The notes beneath the pieces were generated by a model. That model searched no databases, was not told where the DNA came from, and saw only the letters and a list, made by a program, of their open reading frames with translations. Position numbers and translations under genes: made by a program. Shown piece by piece: positions 29,001 to 38,015 of a stretch of DNA of 64,000 nt (the stretch's first letter is position 1; each line of letters opens with the position of its first letter). The DNA is from Tritrichomonas foetus (Eukaryota; Parabasalia; Tritrichomonadida; Tritrichomonadidae). The stretch lies in the NCBI GenBank assembly GCA_001839685.1, contig MLAK01001260.1, positions 81,500 to 145,499 of the forward strand, read 5' to 3'.

Positions 29001-31127
29001 TTTGAATCCATTCTTTCAAATCCAGATGCCATCAAAAATGCATGGAAGTTTATCGAGTCAATGATTATTTTGGCAGCCCAGACTCATTTTTTGGATGAAA
29101 AAGATATCATGATTTTATTTTCAGCAACAAATAACCCCAATGTAGTTCATCTTCGTAATTGTTTAGATGCGATTGATAAATTAATTCGGAATACAGATTT
29201 GGTAAACACATATTTGGAAAAACATGACTACTTCAAATCACTTTTCCATATATTAAGCAAGAATGACAATAGTTTGAATGCTTCTGTATTTACATTATTT
29301 AACACGATATCAAATGCTTTCCCTGAATCTAGTTTATCAAAAAATATTACCTATTCATTCTCTTTACTTAGACCAAATAATGAAACACTCAATATCCTAA
29401 GCTCGTTTATTTTTATGGAAAGTTCTAATCCACCAAAAATTCAAAATGCGCATTTTATACCATATCTTTGTAGCATTATTTATTTTTATTCAAGTGATAA
29501 AATTCAAATGACACTTGATAATGTGATTGGTTCTCTTGAGTTGGACGATGATTCTGCTATTAATATGGCCAAATGTGAAAATTGGCCATTTTGGCTATTA
29601 TTTTTAACAAACATGGATAATAAGCAGCAGTTATGGATTAAAAACATTGCAAGAATATCTTTAGTAAGTGAAAGCTTGGGGAGAGGATTAAAATTTGAGG
29701 AAATTAAACAGGTATTTAATGTATTTGCGCAATCATTTGATTTGAGATATGATTTAATGATGAAACAATTTATTTTATCATTAATAGAATTAGATAAAAA
29801 CAGACATTTTGGGCAACAAATATCGACAGAAATATTCCAATATATTTTCTTTGATCATTCCATACCACTATCTAATCAAGATGCTTTTTGTATTGTTAAA
29901 GACAATCTTGTTCATTTTGTTCAATATGTCATTCATAAAGAATGGCTGCCATCATCATTTAACTTTTCTTTAACAGTATTCAATAATTATAAAATGAAAG
30001 ACACTTTTATGCAAGAATTTGCACTCAAATATTGTTTAGAAGCAAACAAAACTTTTATTAATGAATCAATAGTATTATCTTATGAAGAAATTCCTGTAAT
30101 TTATTTTGTAGCACTTTTGATTCATTCTATTTCAATGGCGGGAAATAAAGATCTATCAAGAAGTTATTTTGAGAAGTTTTTGTCCATTAAATCGAAACAG
30201 AAATCGAAGAAACTCCTTTCTTTCAGTTTTCTTGACTTCAAAAATGAAACTAAATTAATTAAAAAGCATTGTGACAATAATTCAGAGCCATTAAATTTGT
30301 ATTTGTTGATGAAAGAAGAAGCATTGAAATATCAAAGTAAATTTTTTGAAAAGACTCACAATTATATAGAATCTCTCGAATTAGTATTTAAGCCAATATA
30401 TGACTATGATATTCTCAACCAAAACTTGCCTGATATTCCAGATACAAATGAATTATTACTTTTACTGCAAAGTGAATTTGATATAAAAATGAGGCAAAAC
30501 AATTCATTATGCAAATCAACATTAAATGATTTGAAGCATACAAGTATACTCTGGTCAAATTCATCTAGAAAATTACATTGGAAAACTGATAATGTTATAG
30601 ATATATTTGGTAGGAAAATGAAAATGAAACAAAACTATGACTTTGATGATCACAAAGATGCTTCTGCTGCAAGGAATAACGATCTTTCGCAAAATTTAGA
30701 AATGTCACATAACAGAAGTTCTTTCCTTGAACTCGAAGACGAAGTACCTGATAATGATATTCAAGTTGTCAGTATTATGCACTTTAACAGTACAATGGTG
30801 ACATTAACAGCCAATTATAAAGGTGTTATTCACTTTACCTCGAATTCTCTGTTGTTTTTATCGAAAGAAATTACAAATGAATTCGGACAAGAAACGGAAA
30901 AAATTGTTCAGAAAACAGTTGAAATTCCAATTTCATCGTTTTCATTTGCAATGAAAAGAAGATTTTTGCATAAAGATATTGCCGCTGAAGTATTTACCAA
31001 ATATTGTAAGTCATACCTCTTTTTCTTTGAAAGTAAATCGAAGCGAAGACTTTTCCTTAAGAAAATGAATGGTTTAGGAACAAAAATATTCCGTGCCAAA
31101 AATATAACAGAAAAAACCAAATTGTAG
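26022..31127 (+). CDS. BEACH protein, central piece (ConA-like and PH-BEACH domains)
   Basis: Open from 26022 with no nearby ATG (first in-frame ATG at 26109), so it is not an independent gene. About 1000 residues of helical repeats surround a ConA/LamG-like sandwich (about bases 28090-28450, e.g. FSIRLDSQARNKKYLIFSLM). It ends in a PH-BEACH domain (about 30760-31080: IPISSFSFAMKRRFLHKDIA, then SYLFFFESKSKRRLFLKKM). It stops at TAG 31125, exactly at the start of the BEACH domain. BEACH proteins regulate vesicle traffic, lysosome size and membrane dynamics. Confidence 0.8.
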   Translation, partial: LKYSQIISFLSLYLTFHLENAPFTNEYKTMLEKCLTIFPKGKELSKNVNVSTDVLSLITYSLNNIKKNNMNLCDFIKIGSAIMTYLSTIDTINIDSDLHVNMDNYPIINFNLLSQNIADYFQKLFSIFLVNEPVIQPNIEIKMDDNPYNFCNIVFISKQLVVPKPLSAMPIKLMPEVTPAIFKNRVGEYYNDCYHDISKLYNSFKLTLNKHNDLMANIIDYIMYLYQIDQLSISKHYFTMSVLVLCDPLELSNYFEKSSKWNTILNERAFVKMEKYDDDLIKMAEKIIINCFLYTQSIQFWLLETLFGLLFTCHMPYILNMLKYLFIHNKAKFIAIVKRSDSNLIDILYLIDGRIKSFLLKNDNSDLIEIRSSIFSMIYEFSQTEVIEKLIHDENKCGNLLSLSLELAIQPAVMNILQNALISKSSATISESIGGYFFASTKDIKQDRNWQNLIQLLMHSIEESLPKNSILICQSFLKSSLIESLNKIASESSSPEFCLKIFSFIVKMCCNSKQFSNDISTRKCNFYEIWKEILSKNRIENDTIDLLKKLTFLGEGTLIQNQEGLRLLVYLTKSTSYFSEMIKLLTQICEMSLINRYRCSIADLGSFLLDIFKENGDEMILNLIKTIGSSFLSPNELNSFIRFLKLNSSNPKVLSLLKTLNEIIINSSLNPEKTSFFHIEEKNYKFMLDSITLSDKISFSFSIRLDSQARNKKYLIFSLMNERQVISMMFDHLLIILNIGSSTFNIRAEISTNVWNTFYFNLNKHNVSLSMNNTKLYETKLPKKFKFNPPFVKFTMSGSICDLEDICFYENQKVVAHYSGKVEEDGICPNIAQNSDSFGAAQFIGMTVPYTLRIFNSISNIGGINIFLPLFYSGDKSCDKTQFILLLLQSICNIISKDENLFIEHQFFRTLSSLLPPETTTDIMSCFLEIYQTIKSQELKTEILIHIFGNWSLIKTFNDEVHRALLSKIYKLVANSDIQLFFKVNPVRKLILAFESILSNPDAIKNAWKFIESMIILAAQTHFLDEKDIMILFSATNNPNVVHLRNCLDAIDKLIRNTDLVNTYLEKHDYFKSLFHILSKNDNSLNASVFTLFNTISNAFPESSLSKNITYSFSLLRPNNETLNILSSFIFMESSNPPKIQNAHFIPYLCSIIYFYSSDKIQMTLDNVIGSLELDDDSAINMAKCENWPFWLLFLTNMDNKQQLWIKNIARISLVSESLGRGLKFEEIKQVFNVFAQSFDLRYDLMMKQFILSLIELDKNRHFGQQISTEIFQYIFFDHSIPLSNQDAFCIVKDNLVHFVQYVIHKEWLPSSFNFSLTVFNNYKMKDTFMQEFALKYCLEANKTFINESIVLSYEEIPVIYFVALLIHSISMAGNKDLSRSYFEKFLSIKSKQKSKKLLSFSFLDFKNETKLIKKHCDNNSEPLNLYLLMKEEALKYQSKFFEKTHNYIESLELVFKPIYDYDILNQNLPDIPDTNELLLLLQSEFDIKMRQNNSLCKSTLNDLKHTSILWSNSSRKLHWKTDNVIDIFGRKMKMKQNYDFDDHKDASAARNNDLSQNLEMSHNRSSFLELEDEVPDNDIQVVSIMHFNSTMVTLTANYKGVIHFTSNSLLFLSKEITNEFGQETEKIVQKTVEIPISSFSFAMKRRFLHKDIAAEVFTKYCKSYLFFFESKSKRRLFLKKMNGLGTKIFRAKNITEKTKL

Positions 31128-32924
31128 AAAAATGGTGCAATTTCTAATTATGAATACATTTATTGGTTAAATATGTGTTCTGGAAGATCATATAATGATA
31201 TTGCACAATATCCTGTATATCCGTGGGTACTATCAAACTATAGTAGTGATTACATAGATTTACAAGATGTGAACAACTATCGTGATTTATCTAAGCCAAT
31301 TGGCTCTTTAAATGAAGAACGAATTGAAAAATTACTGATGCAGTATGAAGAAATTAAAAATGATCCATGTGAAGCTTGTCTTTACAGAGTTCACTATAGT
31401 ACACCAGGCTTTGTGATTTATTATTTAATCAGATGTGAGCCATTTACATCTCTTCATATTTCTCTTCAACAAGGACGATTTGATCATCCAGGGCGTCTGT
31501 TTCAATCTATTCAAAATTCATGGGAAAGTTGTATTTCTACAAACACTGATTTTAGGGAATTAATTCCTGAATTCTATTCATCGAATGAATTTCTTCTAAA
31601 TACAGAAAAATTTGATCTTGGTGATGGAATAAATGATGTTATTTTACCTAAATGGGCTAATTCTGCAATACATTTCATTTATTTGAATAGAATTGCACTT
31701 GAATCCCCATATGTTTCCAAAAATATACATAAATGGATTGATCTTATTTTTGGATGCAAACAACAAGATCTAAAATCATTAAATCTTTTTCACCCTTTTA
31801 GTGATAGTAGATCAATGACAAACTATTATAATGATAATGATAGATTGCTAATGATTATGAACCATGCGGCCAATCTTGGCGTGATTCCTTCAAAGCTATT
31901 TTCTCAAGCTCACTCTGATCGTGAATTTATTCCATTAGTACCAGATTTTACAAATACACAAAAATTACTATTTTGTGTTGAATTTCATGATATTAACGCT
32001 ATTAAAATGTGGATTTCACCTAATAACACAATAAGTTATATTCAAATCGATGGTATTGTTAAAAACATTTCATCAGCACAAAATGAGAAAGGCAAACTAC
32101 CACTTAACATAAGCTCAAGTAATCCAATCAATGTTGTTGCAAAAGTTAATATGAAATTACCGATAGCTTTAGCACAGCGAGAAATAGTCCACAACTTTAT
32201 CTCAGTTATTCCTGGGAAGAAAATTATTATTTCTAGCCCATGGAGTGGAACTTTTGACATTTTTGATATTAAAGGTAATCTTCATTTCTCATCTGACGAT
32301 GAGAAAGCTAATATTACTGCAATTACTGCAGATAAAAATGTAATAATATCTTCTGCTCAAGATGCATCACTTACTGTGTGGGATTTGAAATCTGGATATA
32401 AAAAGTCATATCTTCATGCGCACTCCCATAGAATTTCATGTATTGCTTATTCTAGTGATATTGATTTAATAGTATCAGCTGATATCAGTGGGAAATTATC
32501 TTACAGTTCGGCTATTTCTTGTAAATGTGAAAGGTCAATGCAACTTGAAGTCATTCCAACTCATTTGAAAATATCAAATCTAGGAATAGTTTTGGTATTT
32601 TATGAAACAGAGGTTTCTGGAAGTGTTACAACAACCATTGAATCCTATGATCTATCTCAAAGATTTATTGAAGCTTGTAAAATATCTGGGAAAATCACAG
32701 CCTCTTGTATATGTGAATTTCAAGATTATTCTCAATATTTATTTGTTACAACGAGCTCATTGAAAGTTCATTTAATGTGCATTTTTGAGTTAACCAAAAG
32801 AGTGGCATTTGGGGAAATTACAAGTCCAGTAGAATGTTGTGTCTTTCACAAAGAAAAACATACTTTGTATTTAACACAGAAAAATGGAATTTTAGTATCA
32901 TATCGGTTTGTTAACTATGAGTAA
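31128..32924 (+). CDS. BEACH protein, C-terminal piece (BEACH domain and WD40)
   Basis: Same frame as the preceding piece and open directly after its TAG; first ATG at 31173. The BEACH domain is complete apart from the Trp: ISNYEYIYWLN, GRSYNDIAQYPVYPWVL, RDLSKPIG, HYSTPGFVIYYLIR and LPKWANSAIHFIYLNRIAL. WD40-like repeats follow (about 32180-32920, e.g. ITADKNVIISSAQDASLTVW). It ends TAAATG. If translated alone from 31173 it would lack the first strand of the domain. Confidence 0.8.
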   Translation, partial: KNGAISNYEYIYWLNMCSGRSYNDIAQYPVYPWVLSNYSSDYIDLQDVNNYRDLSKPIGSLNEERIEKLLMQYEEIKNDPCEACLYRVHYSTPGFVIYYLIRCEPFTSLHISLQQGRFDHPGRLFQSIQNSWESCISTNTDFRELIPEFYSSNEFLLNTEKFDLGDGINDVILPKWANSAIHFIYLNRIALESPYVSKNIHKWIDLIFGCKQQDLKSLNLFHPFSDSRSMTNYYNDNDRLLMIMNHAANLGVIPSKLFSQAHSDREFIPLVPDFTNTQKLLFCVEFHDINAIKMWISPNNTISYIQIDGIVKNISSAQNEKGKLPLNISSSNPINVVAKVNMKLPIALAQREIVHNFISVIPGKKIIISSPWSGTFDIFDIKGNLHFSSDDEKANITAITADKNVIISSAQDASLTVWDLKSGYKKSYLHAHSHRISCIAYSSDIDLIVSADISGKLSYSSAISCKCERSMQLEVIPTHLKISNLGIVLVFYETEVSGSVTTTIESYDLSQRFIEACKISGKITASCICEFQDYSQYLFVTTSSLKVHLMCIFELTKRVAFGEITSPVECCVFHKEKHTLYLTQKNGILVSYRFVNYE

Positions 32925-33244
32925 ATGCGTAATTTTGTTTTAGATTTTTCTTATTATTTCCCTTTTATAAAGATTTTTTGTCTACTTTTTCACAATATGT
33001 TATGTGTGTACTAACTTTACAATTCCTGAACTCACCAATATAAATCATGCAAATAGAAAACCAAAAATTCTCTCAAATTTTATTTTTATAATTCTATACA
33101 AAATTGATCGTTAAGGTTATATATTTCACCATGATGAATGATTGAAAAATGCTGCATGAAATATTTCCCAAAAAGTCTAGCTTTTGTGAAATGTGATATA
33201 AAAAAAACTAAAATGTCATACTTTAAAGTTGAGATATGCTTTTA

Positions 33245-33304
33245 GGATAGCGCGGCAAGTCGGCTATCCATCTTTGCATTGCTCATATTGAAACAGAGGC
33301 CGCG
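33245..33304. other. GC-rich segment with alternative stems
   Basis: GGATAGC (33245-33251) pairs with GCTATCC (33263-33269). CGCGGC (33251-33256) can instead pair with GCCGCG (33299-33304). The segment stands out from AT-rich surroundings. It could be part of a structured RNA or a repeat end; I could not match it to tRNA, 5S, U1-U6, SRP or RNase P hallmarks. Confidence 0.3.
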
Positions 33305-33351
33305 TCAAACATCGAGAAAAAAATGCTGCATCGTTGATCACAGAAAACCTT

Positions 33352-33374
33352 GCTCGAGAGAGATGTATACAAAC
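33352..33374. repeat. Left arm of a 23-bp inverted repeat
   Basis: GCTCGAGAGAGATGTATACA plus AAC. It matches the reverse complement of 35347-35369 at 21 of 23 positions without gaps. The arms enclose about 2.0 kb. No target-site duplication is visible beside them. Confidence 0.7.
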
Positions 33375-33470
33375 CAAATAGTCTTAACGTACGAAATCAC
33401 TAAAATGATCCTTATCATCAGTATTACTTAATACCATCAGTCAAAAATCAAAACCCAAATAGCTAAAAGA

Positions 33471-33569
33471 ATGACGAAAATTTCCCTTATCGCAAACTTC
33501 GCAAATGGCCGAATTCAAAAATATTTCGAAAATGATTCTGAAGAAGCTATTGTTTCAGTTTTCGGGTGA
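33471..33569 (+). pseudogene. Coding-like fragment inside the inverted repeats
   Basis: ATG to TGA, 32 codons (MTKISLIANFANGRIQKYFE and on). Composition is protein-like and less AT-driven than its surroundings. Possibly the first exon-sized remnant of a decayed gene; family unknown. Confidence 0.3.
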
Positions 33570-33863
33570 TAAGGCTTTCAGTCAATTGTTAAATCTATTT
33601 TTTATAGTTATGAGCCATATTTATTCATAGTTTTGAAATTTTGCAACAATTAAACCGAAAAAAGAGCGATTTTGGAGGAAGCCTAAAAAAAAATTGTGAG
33701 AAGCTTTTTTTCCAAGAATCACAAAGATTATAATACTGCTTCCCATAATTCTATTTACACTTCTTCTATCGATTTTTAATTAAAAATCGCGAAAATTTTG
33801 ATAGTTTTAACTCAGTGATGTTGAATTAATTCAATTTCCATTTGACAAATATGAATGTATTGA

Positions 33864-34079
33864 AATCTTTTCTGTCATAAAATTTTAGTATATGAAGAAA
33901 ATAGACTGGCAGTCCTCAACAGCACATTCTCAAGCAGGGATACAGAAACAACGATTGAAAGACCAAATCAAGAAAAATGGAATCCAATATGTTTTTTTCC
34001 AGACTCGATGCCAAGTGAATTTTCTGATGACTCGCCATTTAGATGGCAAAACATTCGTAATCTTCTCATTGATGCCTAA
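33864..34079 (+). pseudogene. Coding-like C-terminal fragment inside the inverted repeats
   Basis: Open frame of 71 codons with no suitable ATG, ending TAA at 34077-34079. The peptide is protein-like, with RDTETTIERPNQEKWNP and FFPDSMPSEFSDDSPFRWQN, and ends NIRNLLIDA. The ATG frame at 33892-34152 overlaps it in another register and turns into F/I/L noise, so this register is preferred. Family not recognised. Confidence 0.35.
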
Positions 34080-34878
34080 ATTTTTTTTATTTATATCAAA
34101 ATTATTAATATTTTTTTTATACTTCATTTTTGTATTTTGGAAAACATTATAATTTTCGATGGAAGGTCATATGATAATAAAAAGCACGATTTATGATAAG
34201 AAATAATCAAGATATTAATGCTATAAAATCACTTTTTATCTCTATAATTCTCAGAAATTTCTGTGGGGTTTATTTTTTTCTCACAATTTTTTTTTGGATT
34301 TGGTTTTCTCTGTATCTTGATTTTTAAATTATAATATTTATATATTATTAATAGGATTACAATTAAATAATTTTTAGATGACAATAATATCAACAATTAT
34401 TCATTTAGATCTCTCAATAGTCTTCTACATCTAGAGCTAGTTAGTTTGTATAAAAGTACACAACCTATGCTTCTACGCTTATGATTTTATTTATATTTTC
34501 TCCATATAATTAGCATAATTAAAAAATAATATATCCAAAATATTAAAAGATTTTGTCTTTTTATTTTTGAGATATTCTTCGATTTAATAAAAAAAGCAAT
34601 TTTTTTAGAAATACTTATTGTTTTGAATACATTATAATCGTCTATTCCATTGAAAATGAAAATCTACTTTTTTCCCACACATATGCGACATATCCTTGAT
34701 TTTTGAGAGTATTTACATGGATAAGCTCCTTCAAAAGGATTTTAAGAAAGAAAAAAAAATTATGCCCAAAAAATAAGATTCTCAAATAATTTCAGAATTA
34801 AATTCAATTTCCTTCTTTATTAATAAGAATGTTCATGATTTTGTGTGAGTTGAATACAATTGGTTCATTAGATTTTGA

Positions 34879-35190
34879 TCAAATATCGAATTTTTTTTGA
34901 GAACGTAATTCTCGACAACCAAAAGACGAAAATGCTTTATAAATCGATGTTAATACATTCTGACGAAATTGTGCATGTTGGCAAAGTTTGAAAAAAAATC
35001 TAAGCATCAATCTTTCGGAAAATTCAAATTCAATAAAATTGGTGTATTGCAAGATAAATTCGATAAAATTGTCCACATAGTAGGGATAATATAGAGAAAT
35101 ATTTGAGTAACTCTTTGATCTAGTGGAAAGGGCAAAATCTTTCATCTGCCTGGAGATTTTAGAAATAACGTGTAATTTCGAAAATAGTAA
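34879..35190 (-). pseudogene. Coding-like fragment on the minus strand inside the inverted repeats
   Basis: Open on the minus strand from about 35190, after a TGA, to TGA at 34879; an ATG lies at 35145. Protein-like segments include YPYYVDNFIEFILQYTNF and KLCQHAQFRQNVLTSIYKAF. No family recognised. It reads inward from the right arm of the inverted repeat. Confidence 0.35.
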
Positions 35191-35346
35191 TCAAGCGAAT
35201 TTTGGCATTTTTTATTGGTTGAGATCTATTCAGCAAAAATTCGTTGCTGTAAATTAAGCATCAGAGAGTCGGGAAGTTGTTTCCAAGATTCGAAAAAGTT
35301 CAGTTTATTTAATGAAAATAAACGTATTTCCAGGTTGTGTACTTTT

Positions 35347-35369
35347 GTTTGTATACATCTCTCGAGAGC
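35347..35369. repeat. Right arm of a 23-bp inverted repeat
   Basis: GTTTGTATACATCTCTCGAG plus AGC, the partner of 33352-33374. It lies 133 bases before the ABCA start codon, so it could also serve in that promoter. Confidence 0.7.
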
Positions 35370-35477
35370 GAACTGAATTATAGAAAAATTGAATAGTGGG
35401 ATTTTTTTTTCTGTGTCTTTATCAATTTTTTCAATAATTTCAAAAGAATTCTGTTAGACTTCATTTCCTATCGTACC

Positions 35478-35490
35478 AAACTATTCAAAA
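35478..35490. promoter_or_regulatory. AAACTATTCAAAA motif upstream of the ABCA gene
   Basis: Ends 11 bases before the ATG. It is the exact reverse complement of 2979-2991 near the Spt5-like start. A TCATTT initiator-like sequence lies at 35461-35466. Confidence 0.35.
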
Positions 35491-35501
35491 CTTAAGATCC
35501 A

Positions 35502-38015
35502 ATGAGAAGTGTGACTGATCTTGAGAGTTTAGCCTCTTCTGAGGCTTTAATAGACAAGGCAGATCACGTGCCTTATACAGAAGGCGGCAAAAGGAAGAAA
35601 TTCGATGGTTACCATTTTTATGGATCACATTTTCATGCAATTTTGTTTCGCCGATTAATTTCCATCAAAAGATCATGTCGAATGATCACAGCTACTTTTA
35701 CGATGACGCTTTTCTTCACATTTTTGGCGGTTATTGCACATTATCTTATGTCTTCATTAATTACCGAAATTGACACAGATATGAACTTCAAATTCCTTTC
35801 AGACTACGGCAAAGAAATTTTAATCGCAGCCGATGACGAAACAGAGCAGCATTTACCGTATCTCAACACTTTATCAGAAATATATCGAGAAGAGACGGGA
35901 ATGGACCCGCGCTACGTTAATTTCACAACACGAGAAGAACTGAACCAGTACATGTACGCGCAAGCAGAAAAAAGTCCGAAAAACAAGCCGATTGTTACCA
36001 TGGGTGTTGTATTCAATAATTATTATCCAATGATCAACATGACAGTCCTTCACAACACCTCACAATTGACTGAGCTTGAGCTTGGCGCGCGTGTTCAAGT
36101 GACAAGAATGGTTTGGAAGACACTCATGGGCAAAGGCGCAGATTTCAAATTTAAAGTGACTGAACTTGAGCGCTATTTTGTTGAACTTATCTATGCACAA
36201 CTAGGTCCATTTGTTACAACGGTTGGTTTAATTTCCATCATTCCATTATTTATCACACAGCCAATCACAGACATTCGTGGCGAAGTTCGTGACTATATGG
36301 TTTCCAGTACACTTTCTTTACTTCCATACTGGCTGGCTACCTTTATTGTCGATCTTGTAATTTGGTGGGTTTGTGTTATTATTGTTTGGGTGCTTTTCAT
36401 TGTCTGCAAGATTAGAGCATTTCTTGACAATAAAGCAACAACCATTTATCTTCTCATTGCAATTGGTCCATCATTTGTTTTATTTACATATTGCATCTCT
36501 TTCATGTTTTCGTCAGCAGAATCAGCACCAAGACAACTTTTCGTTATTTTGTGTGTTGTAATGTGTATTCCAGTAATTGTTGACTTCAGCCGATATACAT
36601 TCGTTGATCCAGTTTGGCTTGATTGGATTTATGGTCTCTTCCCGCACATTTTACTTCAACGTGCTCTCGCTCAGATGTGTCTTCACATTTCTTTCCTTAA
36701 GGAAGACTACAAGTATTATTGGACAACGAATAAAAACGTACAAGCATTCTACATTATGGAGATTGTTGATATTCCAATCTACTGCTTCCTTTTGTGGCTG
36801 ATTGAAACTTTACGTATCAAACTCGGCCGCAAAGACGCTCAATCAACATACAACAGCTACATTCAATTTTTCAAAGACCAGAAAATGAGACACCCTGTTA
36901 CGAAAGAAGCCAGGGAACTTGAAAAAATTGTCGAAAGTGGAGTTCCACTTGCTGTTGCAGTTAAAAACGTTTCTCGTTTGTACTTCAATACAGAAGGAAT
37001 TCCAATTTCCGCAGTTAATAATGTCACTTTAGGTGTGAAAGAAGGAGCACTTTTCGGCTTCTTAGGTGCCAATGGTGCAGGTAAGACTACTTTGATTAAA
37101 ATGATAACAGCCATGATTCCACCTTCCAATGGCGTAATTGAAATTTTAGGTCAAGACCTTGCCAAAAACCACGATCCAACCTTACTCTCAATTTGCCCAC
37201 AATTTAATACACACTTATGCTTCGAAATGACTGTTCGTGAGCACTTTTACATGTATTGCCTCATTCACCGCCTTGACCAGAAACAAGCAGAAAGAACTGC
37301 AGCTCATCTTATTCAAATGCTCGATCTTACAAAGTTTGTTGATAAGCCAGTTCGTGAATTATCAGGCGGTAATGCCAGAAAATTAGCAATTGCTTTATCT
37401 TTTTATGCACCAAGTAGTATCATTCTTCTTGATGAACCAACATCTTCACTTGATCCAGTTGCACGTCACAACGTACACGAACTTATTCAATCTTATCGTG
37501 GACAACGAACATTCATGCTTTGTACTCACTTATTAAGTGAAGCAGAAGCACTTTGTGACGTAATTTCAATTATGATTAAAGGCTGTGTTTACACATATGG
37601 AACACCACAATATTTATCACAAAAATTCGGAACTGAATTCAAGATTGACGTTCTTCTTGATGATGATTCAGAAGAAACAGCAATCAAATGCGATAATTTC
37701 TTCGCTAATACTTTACCACTTGCTGAAATGACGATTTCAAGACCAAAAGCAAGAATTTACTCTATTCCAGCATCAATGATTACTCTCGCTGACTTATTCG
37801 AGAAGATGGGCGAAGGTAAAAGCGGTGATAATGGATTTGGATACTACACATGCTCATCATCATCACTTGAAAGAGTTTTCATGGAAATCGTTAGGATTTC
37901 TGAACAAGCAGATGAAGATGGAACACACATTATGTCATCAACACTCTTGAGTAGCCACTCTGAAGCTGGTGGAAGACCGCTTCCAAACGCGTTCTTCGAT
38001 CCATTAAATGCATAA
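35502..38015 (+). CDS. ABC transporter, subfamily A type, half transporter
   Basis: 837 residues, ATG start. A short cytosolic N-terminus leads to a first membrane helix (about 62-86) and then a roughly 125-residue external loop. A cluster of five to six helices (about 240-440) and one nucleotide-binding domain follow. Walker A GANGAGKTT (near 523), signature LSGGNARKLAIALS and Walker B IILLDEPTSSLDP are all intact, with a following D-loop and the H-loop in LCTHLLSEAEALC. The signature and loop layout fit ABCA half transporters, which move lipids or related substrates. The gene has one TMD and one NBD, so it would need to dimerise. It has higher GC and more regular codons than its neighbours, suggesting high expression. 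Confidence 0.9.
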   Translation: MRSVTDLESLASSEALIDKADHVPYTEGGKRKKFDGYHFYGSHFHAILFRRLISIKRSCRMITATFTMTLFFTFLAVIAHYLMSSLITEIDTDMNFKFLSDYGKEILIAADDETEQHLPYLNTLSEIYREETGMDPRYVNFTTREELNQYMYAQAEKSPKNKPIVTMGVVFNNYYPMINMTVLHNTSQLTELELGARVQVTRMVWKTLMGKGADFKFKVTELERYFVELIYAQLGPFVTTVGLISIIPLFITQPITDIRGEVRDYMVSSTLSLLPYWLATFIVDLVIWWVCVIIVWVLFIVCKIRAFLDNKATTIYLLIAIGPSFVLFTYCISFMFSSAESAPRQLFVILCVVMCIPVIVDFSRYTFVDPVWLDWIYGLFPHILLQRALAQMCLHISFLKEDYKYYWTTNKNVQAFYIMEIVDIPIYCFLLWLIETLRIKLGRKDAQSTYNSYIQFFKDQKMRHPVTKEARELEKIVESGVPLAVAVKNVSRLYFNTEGIPISAVNNVTLGVKEGALFGFLGANGAGKTTLIKMITAMIPPSNGVIEILGQDLAKNHDPTLLSICPQFNTHLCFEMTVREHFYMYCLIHRLDQKQAERTAAHLIQMLDLTKFVDKPVRELSGGNARKLAIALSFYAPSSIILLDEPTSSLDPVARHNVHELIQSYRGQRTFMLCTHLLSEAEALCDVISIMIKGCVYTYGTPQYLSQKFGTEFKIDVLLDDDSEETAIKCDNFFANTLPLAEMTISRPKARIYSIPASMITLADLFEKMGEGKSGDNGFGYYTCSSSSLERVFMEIVRISEQADEDGTHIMSSTLLSSHSEAGGRPLPNAFFDPLNA

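Larger units (their letters stand above)
25286..32924 (+). pseudogene. BEACH-WD40 protein gene broken by a frameshift and an in-frame TAG
   Basis: Three collinear frames together make one typical trichomonad BEACH protein of about 2540 residues. In order they are helical armadillo-like N-terminus, ConA-like domain, PH-BEACH, BEACH and WD40 repeats. Break 1: the frame opened at 25286 stops at 26030-26032, and the next open frame (+1) begins at 26022; one surplus A in the AAAA run at 26024-26027 would account for it. Break 2: TAG at 31125-31127 stops the second frame, but the same frame continues directly into the BEACH domain. The TAG sits where the domain has its near-invariant Trp (T-K-L-stop-K-N-G-A-I-S-N against T-x-x-W-x-x-x-x-I-S-N), so TGG has become TAG. 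Everything else is intact, so either the decay is very recent or these are sequence errors. Confidence 0.75.
32925..35501. other. Gene-poor region with inverted repeat pair and coding relics
   Basis: About 2.6 kb. It holds a GC-rich foldable segment (33245-33304), a 23-bp inverted repeat pair (33352-33374 and 35347-35369) and coding-like fragments on both strands between the repeats. The ABCA promoter motif lies at 35478-35490. No intact gene recognised. Confidence 0.55.

Noticed and set aside
33130..33240. C/D box snoRNA suggested by ATGATGA at about 33132
   Set aside because: No D box (CTGA) or terminal stem at a fitting distance.
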